This document shows, piece after piece, positions 21,183-29,158 of a stretch of 40,339 nucleotides of DNA. The notes below the pieces were generated by a model. The model was not told the origin of the DNA. It saw only the letters and a program-made list of their open reading frames with translations, and searched no databases. A program made the position numbers and the translations under genes. Positions within the stretch are counted from its first letter, which is position 1, and each line of letters opens with the position of its first letter. Source of the DNA: Candidatus Eiseniibacteriota bacterium (GTDB lineage: Bacteria; Eisenbacteria; RBG-16-71-46); the NCBI GenBank assembly GCA_016215625.1, contig JACRIW010000099.1, positions 1 through 40,339 of the forward strand, read 5' to 3'.

Positions 21183-22502
21183 TCAGCGCAGCTGCTTGAG
21201 CCGCCAGGAAAGCAGCGGCGGCGTGACGAGCGTCGTCAGCGCGACCATGACCACGATCGCCGAGAAGACCGCGTCGTCCACGACGCGCTGTCCGTGCAGC
21301 GTGAGCGAGGCGCCGATGCCGGCGAAGATGAGCCCGACCTCGCCGCGCGGGATCATGCCGAGCCCGACCGCGATCCGGTCCGCGCCCTTCTCGAGCACGC
21401 CGAGCGAGCACAGCTGCTTGCCGATCACGGCCACGACCGTCAGCACGAGCGCGAAGAGCGGCACGCCCGGCTGCGCGAACGCGGCGAGCTTCACGCTCAT
21501 GCCCATGAGCACGAAGAACACCGGCACGAGGAAGCTCGAGAGCGGGTGCAGCAGGTCCTCGATGCGGCTCGCGTGCTTCTCGCGGGCGGCGAGGTCGGCG
21601 TAGTGCACCTCGTCGAGCACGAGTCCGGCCGCGAACGCGCCGACGATGGGCGCGAGCCCGGCGAGCGTCGCGAGCCACGAGAGCCCGAAGCAGAAGGCGA
21701 GCGCGACCGTGAGCAGCAGCCCCTCGCCCTGCAGGCGCGAAGCCACGCGGAAGGCGGCCTTCGAGAGCAGGCGCCCGATCACGAGCGCGCCGGCGAGGAA
21801 CGCGAGCGCCTTGCCGAGGATGAGCGCGGCGTCGCTCCACGCGAACGCGCCGCCGAGGTCGGCCGCGCGGATGACGCCGGTCACGACCGCGAGCACCACC
21901 AGCCCGAGCACGTCGTCGATCACCGCGGCGCCGAGGATGATGCGGCCCTCGGCGCTCGCCGCGCGCCCGAGATCGCCGAGCACGCGCGCGGTGAGCCCGA
22001 CGCTCGTCGCGGTGAGCGTCGCGCCCACGAACACGTGCATGAGCGGCTCCGCGCCGGGATGCAGCCACGCCGACACGCCGTAGCCGAGCGCCATGGGCGC
22101 GGCCACGCCGAGCACGGCGACGAGCAGCGCCGACGGACCCACCGCGAGCATGCGCTGCGCGTCGGACTCGAGCCCGACGGTGAAGAGCAGGAACAGCACG
22201 CCGATCTGCGCGAAGAGATCGAGCGAGGCGCGCGTGCCTTCGGCGTGCAGCATCTCGAGTCCGGGCAGCGTGAGGTTGCCGAGCACGATGCCGGCGAGCA
22301 GCTCGCCGAGCACGGCCGGCTGGCCGAAGCGCGCGAAGAGCGCACCGCCCAGGCGGGCGGAGACGAGGATGACGACGAGCGCTTCGAGCACCGCGGCGAG
22401 CGCGTCCGCGCCCGCACCCGTGGCGGCGTGCGCCGCTCGCATCGGCAGTGCCACGAGCAGGGCCACGAGCAGGAAAAGTTTCGTGCGCGGGGAGGAGAAC
22501 AT
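21183..22502 (-). CDS. CPA2-family cation/proton antiporter (Na+/H+ exchanger type)
   Basis: A 439-residue inner-membrane protein with about 12-13 hydrophobic segments and a cleavable-looking N-terminal segment. The CPA2 core is clear: FGQPAVLGELLAGIVLGN in the first repeat, GVLFLLFTVGLE, and AAVIDDVLGL, the ID-D motif with the two aspartates of electrogenic NapA-like exchangers. PRGEVGLIFAGIG is the conserved motif of the second repeat. It exchanges Na+ or K+ for H+; the ion cannot be told from sequence. There is no C-terminal TrkA-N/RCK domain. The ATG at 22502 is separated by about 160 bases from the amidohydrolase start downstream. The region upstream of the start holds competing hairpins. 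Confidence 0.9.
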   Translation of the reverse strand: MFSSPRTKLFLLVALLVALPMRAAHAATGAGADALAAVLEALVVILVSARLGGALFARFGQPAVLGELLAGIVLGNLTLPGLEMLHAEGTRASLDLFAQIGVLFLLFTVGLESDAQRMLAVGPSALLVAVLGVAAPMALGYGVSAWLHPGAEPLMHVFVGATLTATSVGLTARVLGDLGRAASAEGRIILGAAVIDDVLGLVVLAVVTGVIRAADLGGAFAWSDAALILGKALAFLAGALVIGRLLSKAAFRVASRLQGEGLLLTVALAFCFGLSWLATLAGLAPIVGAFAAGLVLDEVHYADLAAREKHASRIEDLLHPLSSFLVPVFFVLMGMSVKLAAFAQPGVPLFALVLTVVAVIGKQLCSLGVLEKGADRIAVGLGMIPRGEVGLIFAGIGASLTLHGQRVVDDAVFSAIVVMVALTTLVTPPLLSWRLKQLR

Positions 22503-22564
22503 GGCGGAGTGCTACCGCACCACGGCGCCCTCCGTCGAGCGTGAACGTGAGGCGACGCGCGATG

Positions 22565-22592
22565 ACTGCCACGGAAGTGGCAGTGGCTGCCA
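22565..22592 (-). promoter_or_regulatory. Overlapping alternative hairpins upstream of the antiporter
   Basis: ACTGCCAC (22565-22572) pairs with GTGGCAGT (22577-22584) across four bases. The second arm also pairs with CTGCCA (22587-22592) across three bases. The two hairpins are mutually exclusive and lie 62-90 bases before the antiporter start, so they may be a leader switch or an operator. Confidence 0.4.
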
Positions 22593-22964
22593 TCGTGACA
22601 GCGAAAAACGCGGCTCGCGCGACGCGCGCGGTGCGACACGTGGTCGCAGGGCGCGGGGCAACGGACGCGTTCGCCGTCGCTTGGGTTTCGCGTTCGCACG
22701 CGGCGATTTCGTGGGCGCGCGAGGCACGCGTGATGCTGCATCCACGAGCCCGGTGTGGTTCGGGTCCGGGCAACAGGAGGGACGCCAGTCGCCACACCGT
22801 CCGTCGAGCGCGAGTCGCAGAACCAGCGCGACGGGAGAGCATCACGGAATCCCCCGAACGATCCCGGCCTGCGAGGTGTGCAGCGGGACGCGCGAGAGGC
22901 GCGAAAGTTCATCGATCCGGATGCTGTGCCTGTCCGGCGCGGCTCACTCCCGGCAAACAGGTGG

Positions 22965-22983
22965 CGGGGACGAGTCGTCCCCG
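22965..22983. repeat. 19-base palindrome (CGGGGACGA-G-TCGTCCCCG)
   Basis: Two perfect nine-base arms flank a single G. It sits about 330 bases upstream of the formate dehydrogenase start and 27 bases before the ATG at 23010. Its symmetry suits a dimeric DNA-binding protein, but no regulator gene is adjacent. Confidence 0.45.
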
Positions 22984-23045
22984 GTGCCGGTCGCAGAGAG
23001 CGGTTCACCATGACCCGCGCGCAGTGTCATCCGAAAGGAGGATGC

Positions 23046-23084
23046 ATGCCGCCGGACAAGCACCACGAACGCCGACCCGCATAA
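23046..23084 (+). CDS. Possible 12-codon leader peptide overlapping a terminator
   Basis: ATG 23046 is preceded by AAAGGAGG, one of the best ribosome sites in the window, and encodes MPPDKHHERRPA before TAA. An in-frame ATG at 23010 would give 24 residues with CHPKGGC. The last codons form the 5' arm of the terminator hairpin, so a translating ribosome would disrupt it. No homology is recognised; the small size makes coding status uncertain. Confidence 0.35.
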   Translation: MPPDKHHERRPA

Positions 23085-23106
23085 AAGGAAACACGGGTCG
23101 GCGTTC
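23067..23106 (+). terminator. Terminator or attenuator upstream of the formate dehydrogenase genes
   Basis: GAACGCCGACCCG (23067-23079) pairs perfectly with CGGGTCGGCGTTC (23094-23106) over 13 bp with an A-rich 14-base loop, followed by TTCTAC. It lies about 200 bases before the formate dehydrogenase start. It implies a plus-strand transcript in the gap upstream. Confidence 0.75.
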
Positions 23107-23312
23107 TTCTACATGCGCGTGGCCGCTGGCCATGCAAGGGCGGTGCGGCATCGGAGGTCGTGCGAGTGGCTCACCCGCTGCCTCCGGCCACGCGGCACCA
23201 CCATGCGACGCCACCGTGACGGGCCTGCCGGCCCAATGACCGCCGCAGTGCGCGCTCTTCATACTGTCCGGGTTTCCTCGCCGACGAACGACCCGCACGT
23301 CTGGAGAACGCC

Positions 23313-24854
23313 ATGGCCGGTCCGAACCGCACCCGATCGTCCCACCTGCTCGAACGCGCCCGGCGCCTCGTGAGCGACCCGCCGCCGGGCAACGCCGTGG
23401 GCGACCTGGCCGGCGACCTGAGCGTGGCCGAAGTCGCCGAGCGCCGGGGGCTTCCGGTGGCGACCGTGCGCGGCATCCGCTCGTTCTACGACCAGATCGA
23501 ACGCATGACGCGCGTGTGCGAAGGCACCGCCTGCCGCTTCGGGGGCGGCCACGCGCTGCGCGAGCGGCTCGAGGGGCTCGGCCCGGTCGGCGAGGTCAAG
23601 TGCCTCGGGCACTGCTACCAGGCGCCCGCGTTCCGCTCCGGCGAGAAGGTGTACGCGTGCCCCTCGAGCGAACGCGTCGAGGACTGGCTCGACGAGTGGG
23701 GCGAAGGGCCTTCGCCCATGGTGGACCTCCACCCCATCCCGCGCGCGAACCTGTGCGACGAACCGGTCGTGCTGCGCCACCTTCTGGGCGGCGCCGCACC
23801 GGCATGGGAGGAATACGACCTTCCGGACCCCGACACGATCCTCGCGAACGTGGACGCCGCGAAAGTGCGCGGCCGCGGCGGCGCGGCCTTCCCCACCGCG
23901 ACCAAGTGGCGCACCGCCCGCCAGACGCTCGCCGACGTGAAGTACGTCGTCGCCAACGGCGACGAAGGCGACCCGGGCTCGTACGTGGACCGGTTGCTGC
24001 TCGAGGAAGACCCGCACACCGTGCTCGCCGGCATGCTCGCGTGCGCGCGCGTGATCGGCGCGACGCGCGGCATCGTCTACATCCGCTCGGAGTACCCGCA
24101 CGCGCAGCGCATCATGCGCCGCGCGATCGGCGAAGCGCGCGCGCGCGGCGTGCTCGGCGCGGCGTTCGACGTCGAGGTGATCTCAGGCGCGGGTTCGTAC
24201 GTCTGCGGGGAGGAGAACGCGCTGCTGCGCTCGATCGAAGGACTGCGCGGCGAGCCGAGCCCCAAGCCGCCGTTCCCGGCCGAAGCCGGACTGTTCGGCA
24301 AGCCGACCGTGGTGCAGAACGTCGAGACGCTCGCGCTCATTCCGTGGGCGGCGCGCCGCGGGCAGCCGACCGGCACGAAGGCCGTGTGCGTGAGCGGCGC
24401 GGTCGCGCGACCCGGCCTCGTCGAAGTGCCGCTCGGCATGAGCGTGCGCGAGGTGCTCGAACGCGGTGCCGGCGGCGCGGCGCCCGGCCGCACGTGGCGC
24501 ATGGCGCTCGTCGGCGGCCCGATGGGGCGCGTGCTGCCGGTCGAGAAGTTCGACACGCCGCTCTCGTACGAAGCGCTGCCCGGCATGGGCCACGCCGGCA
24601 TCGTGGTGCTCGACGACCACGTGAGCCCGCGCGAGCTGGCCGAACACCTGTTCGCGTTCGCGCGCGGCGAGTCGTGCGGCAACTGCACGCCGTGCCGCGT
24701 CGGCACGTCGCGGCTCGCGCAGGTGCGTGACCGCGCGACCTTCGAGCGCCTGCTCACCACGATGGAAGAGGGCAGCCTGTGCGGCTTCGGCAGCACGGTG
24801 CCCAAGCCGCTCCGCGACCTGCTGGCCGTGTGGGGCGAGGAGGTGCTGCGATGA
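23313..24854 (+). CDS. NAD-dependent formate dehydrogenase, beta subunit (NuoE-NuoF fusion)
   Basis: A 513-residue cytosolic diaphorase subunit. Residues about 10-125 are a NuoE-like thioredoxin-fold domain with [2Fe-2S] ligands C69, C74, C97 and C101. Residues about 150-513 are NuoF-like: GRGGAAFPTATKW (187-199) for FMN, ANGDEGDPGSY (214-224) for NADH, and ESCGNCTPCRVGT (453-465) with C455, C458, C461 plus C490 for a [4Fe-4S] cluster. The same fused layout occurs in the beta subunit of Methylobacterium FDH1-type enzymes. It passes electrons between NAD(H) and the catalytic subunit encoded next, with which it overlaps in ATGA. NADH-linked hydrogenase diaphorases look similar, but the neighbour settles the assignment. 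Confidence 0.9.
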   Translation: MAGPNRTRSSHLLERARRLVSDPPPGNAVGDLAGDLSVAEVAERRGLPVATVRGIRSFYDQIERMTRVCEGTACRFGGGHALRERLEGLGPVGEVKCLGHCYQAPAFRSGEKVYACPSSERVEDWLDEWGEGPSPMVDLHPIPRANLCDEPVVLRHLLGGAAPAWEEYDLPDPDTILANVDAAKVRGRGGAAFPTATKWRTARQTLADVKYVVANGDEGDPGSYVDRLLLEEDPHTVLAGMLACARVIGATRGIVYIRSEYPHAQRIMRRAIGEARARGVLGAAFDVEVISGAGSYVCGEENALLRSIEGLRGEPSPKPPFPAEAGLFGKPTVVQNVETLALIPWAARRGQPTGTKAVCVSGAVARPGLVEVPLGMSVREVLERGAGGAAPGRTWRMALVGGPMGRVLPVEKFDTPLSYEALPGMGHAGIVVLDDHVSPRELAEHLFAFARGESCGNCTPCRVGTSRLAQVRDRATFERLLTTMEEGSLCGFGSTVPKPLRDLLAVWGEEVLR

Positions 24855-27475
24855 TCACCGTGGACGGCAAGGCGGTCGAAGCGCGCGGCACGCTGCTCGA
24901 CGTGTGCCGCGCCGCGGGCGCGGACGTGCCTGCGATGTGCAAGGACGACCGGCTCTCGGTGGGCGGCCACTGCCGCTCGTGCATGATCGAAGTGGACGGC
25001 CGCATGGTCGCCGCGTGCTCGACGCCCGCGCGCGACGGCGCCGACGTGTGCACGACGAGCGAGCGCGTCGTCGCGTACCGCCGCGACCTCGGTGAACTCA
25101 TGCTGTCCGAGAGCCGCCCGCAGGGCCGCGTCGGACGGCGCGTCGCCGCCTGGGGCGCCGACGGCTCGCGCTACGGGCTCGCGCCGAAGACCGAGCGGCG
25201 CGACACCTCGCACCCGTTCATCCGGTTCGACGCCGACGCCTGCATCCTCTGCCGCCGCTGCCTGCGCGCGTGCGAGGAGCTGCAGGGACAGTTCGTGTAC
25301 GCGATCGAAGGCCGCGGCGCGGACGCGCGCCTCGCCTGGGGCGGCGGGCCGTTCGCCGAGAGCGGCTGCGTCTCGTGCGGCGCGTGCGTCACCGCGTGCC
25401 CGAGCGGCGCGCTCACGAATCGCGACCTCGAGCGCGCCGAACGGGTGGCGCGCCCGGGCGAAGCACACGTGACGCGCACGACGTGCGGCTACTGCGGCGT
25501 CGGCTGCCAGCTCGACGTGCACGTCGCGGGCGACGGCGGCGCGGCGCGCGTCACCCACGTCGAGGGCGCGGCGGACTCGCCGGTCAACCACGGCCACCTG
25601 TGCGTGAAGGGCCGCTTCGCGCACGGCTTCTCGCGCCACCCCGACCGGCTCACGACCCCGCTCGTCCGGCGCGACGGCGTGCTCCAGCCGGCCACGTGGG
25701 ACGAAGCGTACGCGGTGATCGCCGAGGGCTTCGCACGCCACCGCGGCGCGCTCGCCGGACTCTCGAGCTCGCGCTGCACGAACGAGGAGAACTACCTCTT
25801 CCAGAAGTTCGTGCGCGGCGCACTCGGCACGAACGACGTGGACTGCTGCGCGCGCGTCTGCCACGGCCCTTCGGCCGCCGGCATGCGGCTCTCGCTCGGG
25901 ACCGGCGCGGCGACCAACTCGCTCGCCGACATCGAGCAGGCCGACCTGCTGTTCGTCACGGGCAGCAACACGACCGAGGCGCACCCGGTCACCGGCGCGC
26001 GCATCCGCCAGGCCGCGCTCGGCGGCACGCCGCTCGTGGTGATCGATCCGCGCCGCATCGAACTCGCGGCGATCGCCGACGTGCACCTGCAGAACCGGCC
26101 GGGCACGAACGTGCCGCTGTTGAACGCGATCGCGCACGTGCTCGTGGAAGAGCGCATGGTGGACGAGGAGTTCGTCGCCGCGCGCACCGAGGGCTGGGAC
26201 GAGTACCGCGCGTTCGTGCGCCTGTGCTCGCCCGAGGCGTCCGAGTCCGTGACCGGCGTGAGCGCGCAGCAGGTGCGCCGCGCCGCGCACCTGCTCGGGC
26301 GCTCGCGCCGGCCGATGCTGTGCCACGGGCTCGGCGTGACCGAGCACCTGCAGGGCAGCGAAGCGGTCATGCTGCTCGTGAACCTCGCGCTGCTGCGCGG
26401 CGCGATCGGGCGCGTCGGCGTCGGCGTGAACCCGCTGCGCGGACAGAACAACGTGCAGGGCGCCGCCGACATGGGCTGCCAGCCCGACAGCACGACGGGC
26501 TACGCGCCCGTGGACGACCCGTCCGCGCGCGAGCGTTTCGAGCGCGTGTGGGGCCGGCCGCTGCCCACGAACGTGGGCCGGCGCCTGCCGCAGATGCTCG
26601 CCGACGCGCGCAGCGGGCGGCTGAAATGCCTGTTCGTGTTCGGCGAGGACGTCGTGCAGACCGATCCCGACACGACGCGCACGCGCGAAGCGCTCGCGAA
26701 CCTCGAACTGCTCGTCGTGCAGGAGCTGTTCCTCTCGGAGACCGCGAAGATCGCGCACGTCGTGCTGCCCGCCGCGAGCTTCCTCGAGAAGGACGGCACG
26801 TTCACGAACGGCGAGCGCCGCATCCAGCGCGTGCGCGCCGCGCTGCCGCCGCTCGAGGGCACGCGCCCCGACTGGCGCATCCTGTGCGACCTCATGGCCG
26901 CGTGCGGCTGGCCGCAGCCGTTCGAGAAGCCCGCGGACGTGATGGACGAGATCGCGCGCGTGAACCCGGCGTTCACCGGCGTCTCGTACGCGGCGCTCGA
27001 AGGGCACGGGCTGCAGTGGCCGGTGCCCGAGGCCGGGCACCCCGGCACGCCGATCCTCCACCGCGAGTCGTTCCCGCGCGGCAGGGGCAAGCTCACCTGC
27101 GTCGAGTTCGTGTCGAGCCCCGAGCGCGGCGGGCCGCTCACGCTCACGACGGGCCGCGTGCTCGAGCACTACAACTGCGGCACCATGACGCGACGCAGCG
27201 GGCTCGACGCGCTCGTCGGCGAGGACGTGCTCGAGATGCACGCGACCGACGCGGCGGCGCGCGGCCTCGCGGACGGCGATCTGGCGGCCGTCACGAGCGC
27301 GCACGGCGCGACGGCGCTGCGCGTCCGCGTGAGCGGCCGCATGGCGCCGGGCACGGTGTTCACGACGTTCCACTTCCCGGATTCGTGCACCAACCTGCTG
27401 GTCGGCGAGGTGCGCGACCGGCTTTCGGACTGTCCCGAGTACAAGGTCATCGCGGTCGAGGTGGCCCGGAAGTAA
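24851..27475 (+). CDS. Formate dehydrogenase catalytic (alpha) subunit, Mo/W-bisPGD, Cys type
   Basis: An 874-residue enzyme oxidising formate to CO2 (reversible in this class). In order: N-terminal [2Fe-2S] ferredoxin domain (C30, C41, C44, C56); two [4Fe-4S] groups (C131/C134/C137/C141 and C173/C176/C179/C183); the catalytic-domain [4Fe-4S] (C212, C215, C219, C251); then the molybdopterin domains. The active-site signature DCCARVCHGPSAAG (331-344) has Cys337 as metal ligand, encoded TGC, with His338 next to it. The His-Cys [4Fe-4S] normally found between the ferredoxin domain and the paired clusters is missing: that stretch reads LMLSESRPQGRVGRR. No FdhD-like chaperone or delta subunit is next to it. 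The start ATG overlaps the beta-subunit stop. Confidence 0.93.
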   Translation: MITVDGKAVEARGTLLDVCRAAGADVPAMCKDDRLSVGGHCRSCMIEVDGRMVAACSTPARDGADVCTTSERVVAYRRDLGELMLSESRPQGRVGRRVAAWGADGSRYGLAPKTERRDTSHPFIRFDADACILCRRCLRACEELQGQFVYAIEGRGADARLAWGGGPFAESGCVSCGACVTACPSGALTNRDLERAERVARPGEAHVTRTTCGYCGVGCQLDVHVAGDGGAARVTHVEGAADSPVNHGHLCVKGRFAHGFSRHPDRLTTPLVRRDGVLQPATWDEAYAVIAEGFARHRGALAGLSSSRCTNEENYLFQKFVRGALGTNDVDCCARVCHGPSAAGMRLSLGTGAATNSLADIEQADLLFVTGSNTTEAHPVTGARIRQAALGGTPLVVIDPRRIELAAIADVHLQNRPGTNVPLLNAIAHVLVEERMVDEEFVAARTEGWDEYRAFVRLCSPEASESVTGVSAQQVRRAAHLLGRSRRPMLCHGLGVTEHLQGSEAVMLLVNLALLRGAIGRVGVGVNPLRGQNNVQGAADMGCQPDSTTGYAPVDDPSARERFERVWGRPLPTNVGRRLPQMLADARSGRLKCLFVFGEDVVQTDPDTTRTREALANLELLVVQELFLSETAKIAHVVLPAASFLEKDGTFTNGERRIQRVRAALPPLEGTRPDWRILCDLMAACGWPQPFEKPADVMDEIARVNPAFTGVSYAALEGHGLQWPVPEAGHPGTPILHRESFPRGRGKLTCVEFVSSPERGGPLTLTTGRVLEHYNCGTMTRRSGLDALVGEDVLEMHATDAAARGLADGDLAAVTSAHGATALRVRVSGRMAPGTVFTTFHFPDSCTNLLVGEVRDRLSDCPEYKVIAVEVARK

Positions 27476-27500
27476 CGAAGCACACGATCGAGGAATCCCG

Positions 27501-27528
27501 GGCGGGCCCGTCCGTGAACGGGCTCGCC
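27501..27528 (+). terminator. Terminator after the formate dehydrogenase operon
   Basis: GGCGGGCCCG (27501-27510) pairs with CGGGCTCGCC (27519-27528), one G-U pair, eight-base loop, then GCATTTCGG. It lies 25 bases after the catalytic-subunit stop, so the membrane protein gene downstream probably has its own promoter. Confidence 0.7.
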
Positions 27529-27602
27529 GCATTTCGGCAATGCGCGGGCCCCGGTTCGGAGCGTATGCTTCCTGTTTCAGGAGACTCCCCGGAGGCGACC
27601 CC

Positions 27603-28706
27603 ATGCTGAACGCCAAACCCGGCAGCACCGCACGACTGCTACAGCTGTGCGCCGGTTACTTCTTCTCGTACGTCCTCACCGGCATCCTCGTGAAGTGGTT
27701 CACGGGCGGCCTGCACGAGCCGAAGATGTCGGACATCGCCTACCTCGTGAACAACACGGCGGGCGGCAACATCCTCGCGCTCGTCGCGGTGTTCGCGCTC
27801 GGCTGGATCCCGTGGCCGTCCAAGCAGGGCGGGCGCTGGCCGCGCGAGACGGGCTACATCATCGCGAGCGGCGTGTGCACCGCGGTGATCATCCCCGGCA
27901 CGACGCTGCTCTACACGCTGCCGATCTCGGTCATGGTCGCGATGGTGATCATGCGCGGCAGCATCATCGTGATCAGCCGCCTCATCGACGCCGTGCAGAT
28001 CCAGCAGGGCATTCTCAAGCGCAAGGTGTACGGCGAGGAGAACTGGGCGGTCGCCTTCGCGCTGCTCGCGGTGGGCGCGAACCTGCTGCCCGTGCCGCTC
28101 GCGCCGTGGTTCGAGGCGAACCCCGCGGTCGCGAAGATGCTCGGCATCGATCCCGCGAAGCTCAAAGGCGGTTTCGACTTCGTGCACAACCCGCTCGCCA
28201 TGTGGGTGCTCGGCGCCTACATCGTGTCGTACGCGGTGCGGCTCTACCTGATGAACTACTTCAAGAACACGCGCAAGGGCCCGGCCGACGTGGACAACCG
28301 CGGTTACTTCGCGCTCGAGCAGCTCGCGGCGAGCGGCGTGATCTTCGGCGCCGCCATGGTCATCTGGTTCGGCGTGAAGGCGTGGGGCTGGTCCGATCCG
28401 CGGCTCGTGCTCACGCACGAGGCCGTGCAGGCGCCGAACCTCGCGGCGGTCGTCAGCGGATTCCCGTACGGGCTGGTCGCGTTCTTCAGCGTCTTCCTGT
28501 TCATGTTCCAGGGACGCACGGCGACGTTCGCGGGACTCGTCAACCGCATCACGTCGCTGCTCGCGGGCACGACGTCCACGCTGCTGCTCGCGTGGTTCTT
28601 CCACCTCAAGCCGCCGGCCGTCACCGACTGGGTGTCGTTCCTGTTCATCCTCGGCGCGGTGGCGTTCCTCTCGCGCGCGGAACAGCGGCGCGTCGCGGAG
28701 GGCTGA
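27603..28706 (+). CDS. DMT-like multipass membrane protein of unknown function
   Basis: A 367-residue protein with about nine or ten hydrophobic segments (roughly 11-31, 55-70, 85-127 as two, 148-166, 200-218, 240-260, 285-303, 308-333, 341-357). The segment IMRGSIIVISRLIDAVQIQQ followed by a basic turn and a WAVAFALLAVGAN helix resembles the first half of EamA/DMT transporters, and FLFMFQGRTATFAGLVNRITSLLAGTTSTLLLAWFF resembles the second, so I suspect that superfamily. An unusually long loop with a VHNP sequence lies at 167-199. I do not recognise a specific substrate. ATG 27603 is preceded by GGAGG. It converges on the HxlR gene with two bases between stops. Confidence 0.7.
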   Translation: MLNAKPGSTARLLQLCAGYFFSYVLTGILVKWFTGGLHEPKMSDIAYLVNNTAGGNILALVAVFALGWIPWPSKQGGRWPRETGYIIASGVCTAVIIPGTTLLYTLPISVMVAMVIMRGSIIVISRLIDAVQIQQGILKRKVYGEENWAVAFALLAVGANLLPVPLAPWFEANPAVAKMLGIDPAKLKGGFDFVHNPLAMWVLGAYIVSYAVRLYLMNYFKNTRKGPADVDNRGYFALEQLAASGVIFGAAMVIWFGVKAWGWSDPRLVLTHEAVQAPNLAAVVSGFPYGLVAFFSVFLFMFQGRTATFAGLVNRITSLLAGTTSTLLLAWFFHLKPPAVTDWVSFLFILGAVAFLSRAEQRRVAEG

Positions 28707-28708
28707 CC

Positions 28709-29119
28709 TCAGCGGGGCTTCGCCGCCCTCGAAGCATGCTTGGCGGAAGCGGGTCGTCGCGTCGCGCGGCGGCCCGCTTTCGCGTGCGGCGCGTCGGGCG
28801 CGACCCAGTCGTGGCTCCAGTCGCCGATCGCGCCGAACACGCGCGAAAGCGCCTGGCCCTTCTCGCTGAGCGCGTACTCGATGCGCACGGGCGCTCCGTC
28901 CTGCACCGTGCGCGTGACCACGCCCTCGCTCTCGAGTTCGCGCAGGCGCGCCGAGAGCATGGGATCGGTGATGCTCGGGATGCCCTCGCGCAGCTCGCAG
29001 AACCGCGTCGCGCCGTTCTGGAGCAGGAACAGGATCGCGCCGTTCCAGCGCCGGCCGATCAGCTCCACGGCGTACTGGAAGCGCGGGCACAGCCCGGAGT
29101 CGAGGGAGGGCTTCTTCAT
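28709..29119 (-). CDS. HxlR-family regulator, YodB-like (redox/quinone sensing candidate)
   Basis: A 136-residue winged-helix repressor-type protein. After residue 10 it reads CPRF then ELIGRRWNGAILFLL, very like Bacillus YodB, where the equivalent N-terminal Cys senses diamide and quinones. The recognition region is FCELREGIPSITDPMLSARLRELE and the wing region GVVTRTVQDGAPVRIEYALSEKG. A second Cys (in RFCEL) is also present. The C-terminal 30 residues are Ala/Arg/Lys-rich and not conserved. It is divergent from a nitroreductase, as YodB is from its nitroreductase target, and an inverted repeat lies between them. Control of that gene and of itself is inferred. Confidence 0.88.
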   Translation of the reverse strand: MKKPSLDSGLCPRFQYAVELIGRRWNGAILFLLQNGATRFCELREGIPSITDPMLSARLRELESEGVVTRTVQDGAPVRIEYALSEKGQALSRVFGAIGDWSHDWVAPDAPHAKAGRRATRRPASAKHASRAAKPR

Positions 29120-29158
29120 GTGCCCAGCATATCGGCGGCGGCGGGCCTCGGGCTACGG

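Larger units (their letters stand above)
22503..23312. other. 810-base intergenic region with inverted repeats, no convincing protein gene
   Basis: The gap separates the divergent antiporter and formate dehydrogenase genes. Open frames here lack the strong G/C third-position bias of real genes. Structures seen: overlapping hairpins at 22565-22592, an 8-bp inverted repeat CGGTGTGG (22751-22758) / CCACACCG (22792-22799), a 19-base palindrome at 22965-22983, a short open frame with a strong ribosome site at 23046, and a terminator at 23067-23106. I could not match the region to tRNA, tmRNA, RNase P, SRP RNA or a riboswitch I know. Confidence 0.6.

Noticed and set aside
22750..22860. Cobalamin-riboswitch-like pattern (paired CGGTGTGG/CCACACCG with AACAGGAGGGA inside)
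   Set aside because: The conserved cobalamin core sequences are not present in order, and no vitamin B12 gene follows.
22755..23084. 109-residue open frame in the gap before formate dehydrogenase
   Set aside because: Third-position G/C content is clearly lower than in real genes here, there is no ribosome site at its GTG, and no motif. Only its last 12-24 codons were kept as a possible leader.
23005..23298. 97-residue minus-strand open frame in the same gap
   Set aside because: No ribosome site, no codon bias like that of neighbours, and it crosses a terminator and the likely promoter of the formate dehydrogenase.
25859..25861. Selenocysteine at the formate dehydrogenase active site
   Set aside because: The codon is TGC (Cys337), not TGA, so no recoding is needed.
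24077..27628. 1183-residue open frame antisense to the formate dehydrogenase genes, and many other long antisense frames
   Set aside because: Very GC-rich coding DNA leaves opposite frames open. Their translations are Arg/Ala/His-rich with no domains, and the sense genes have clear motifs.
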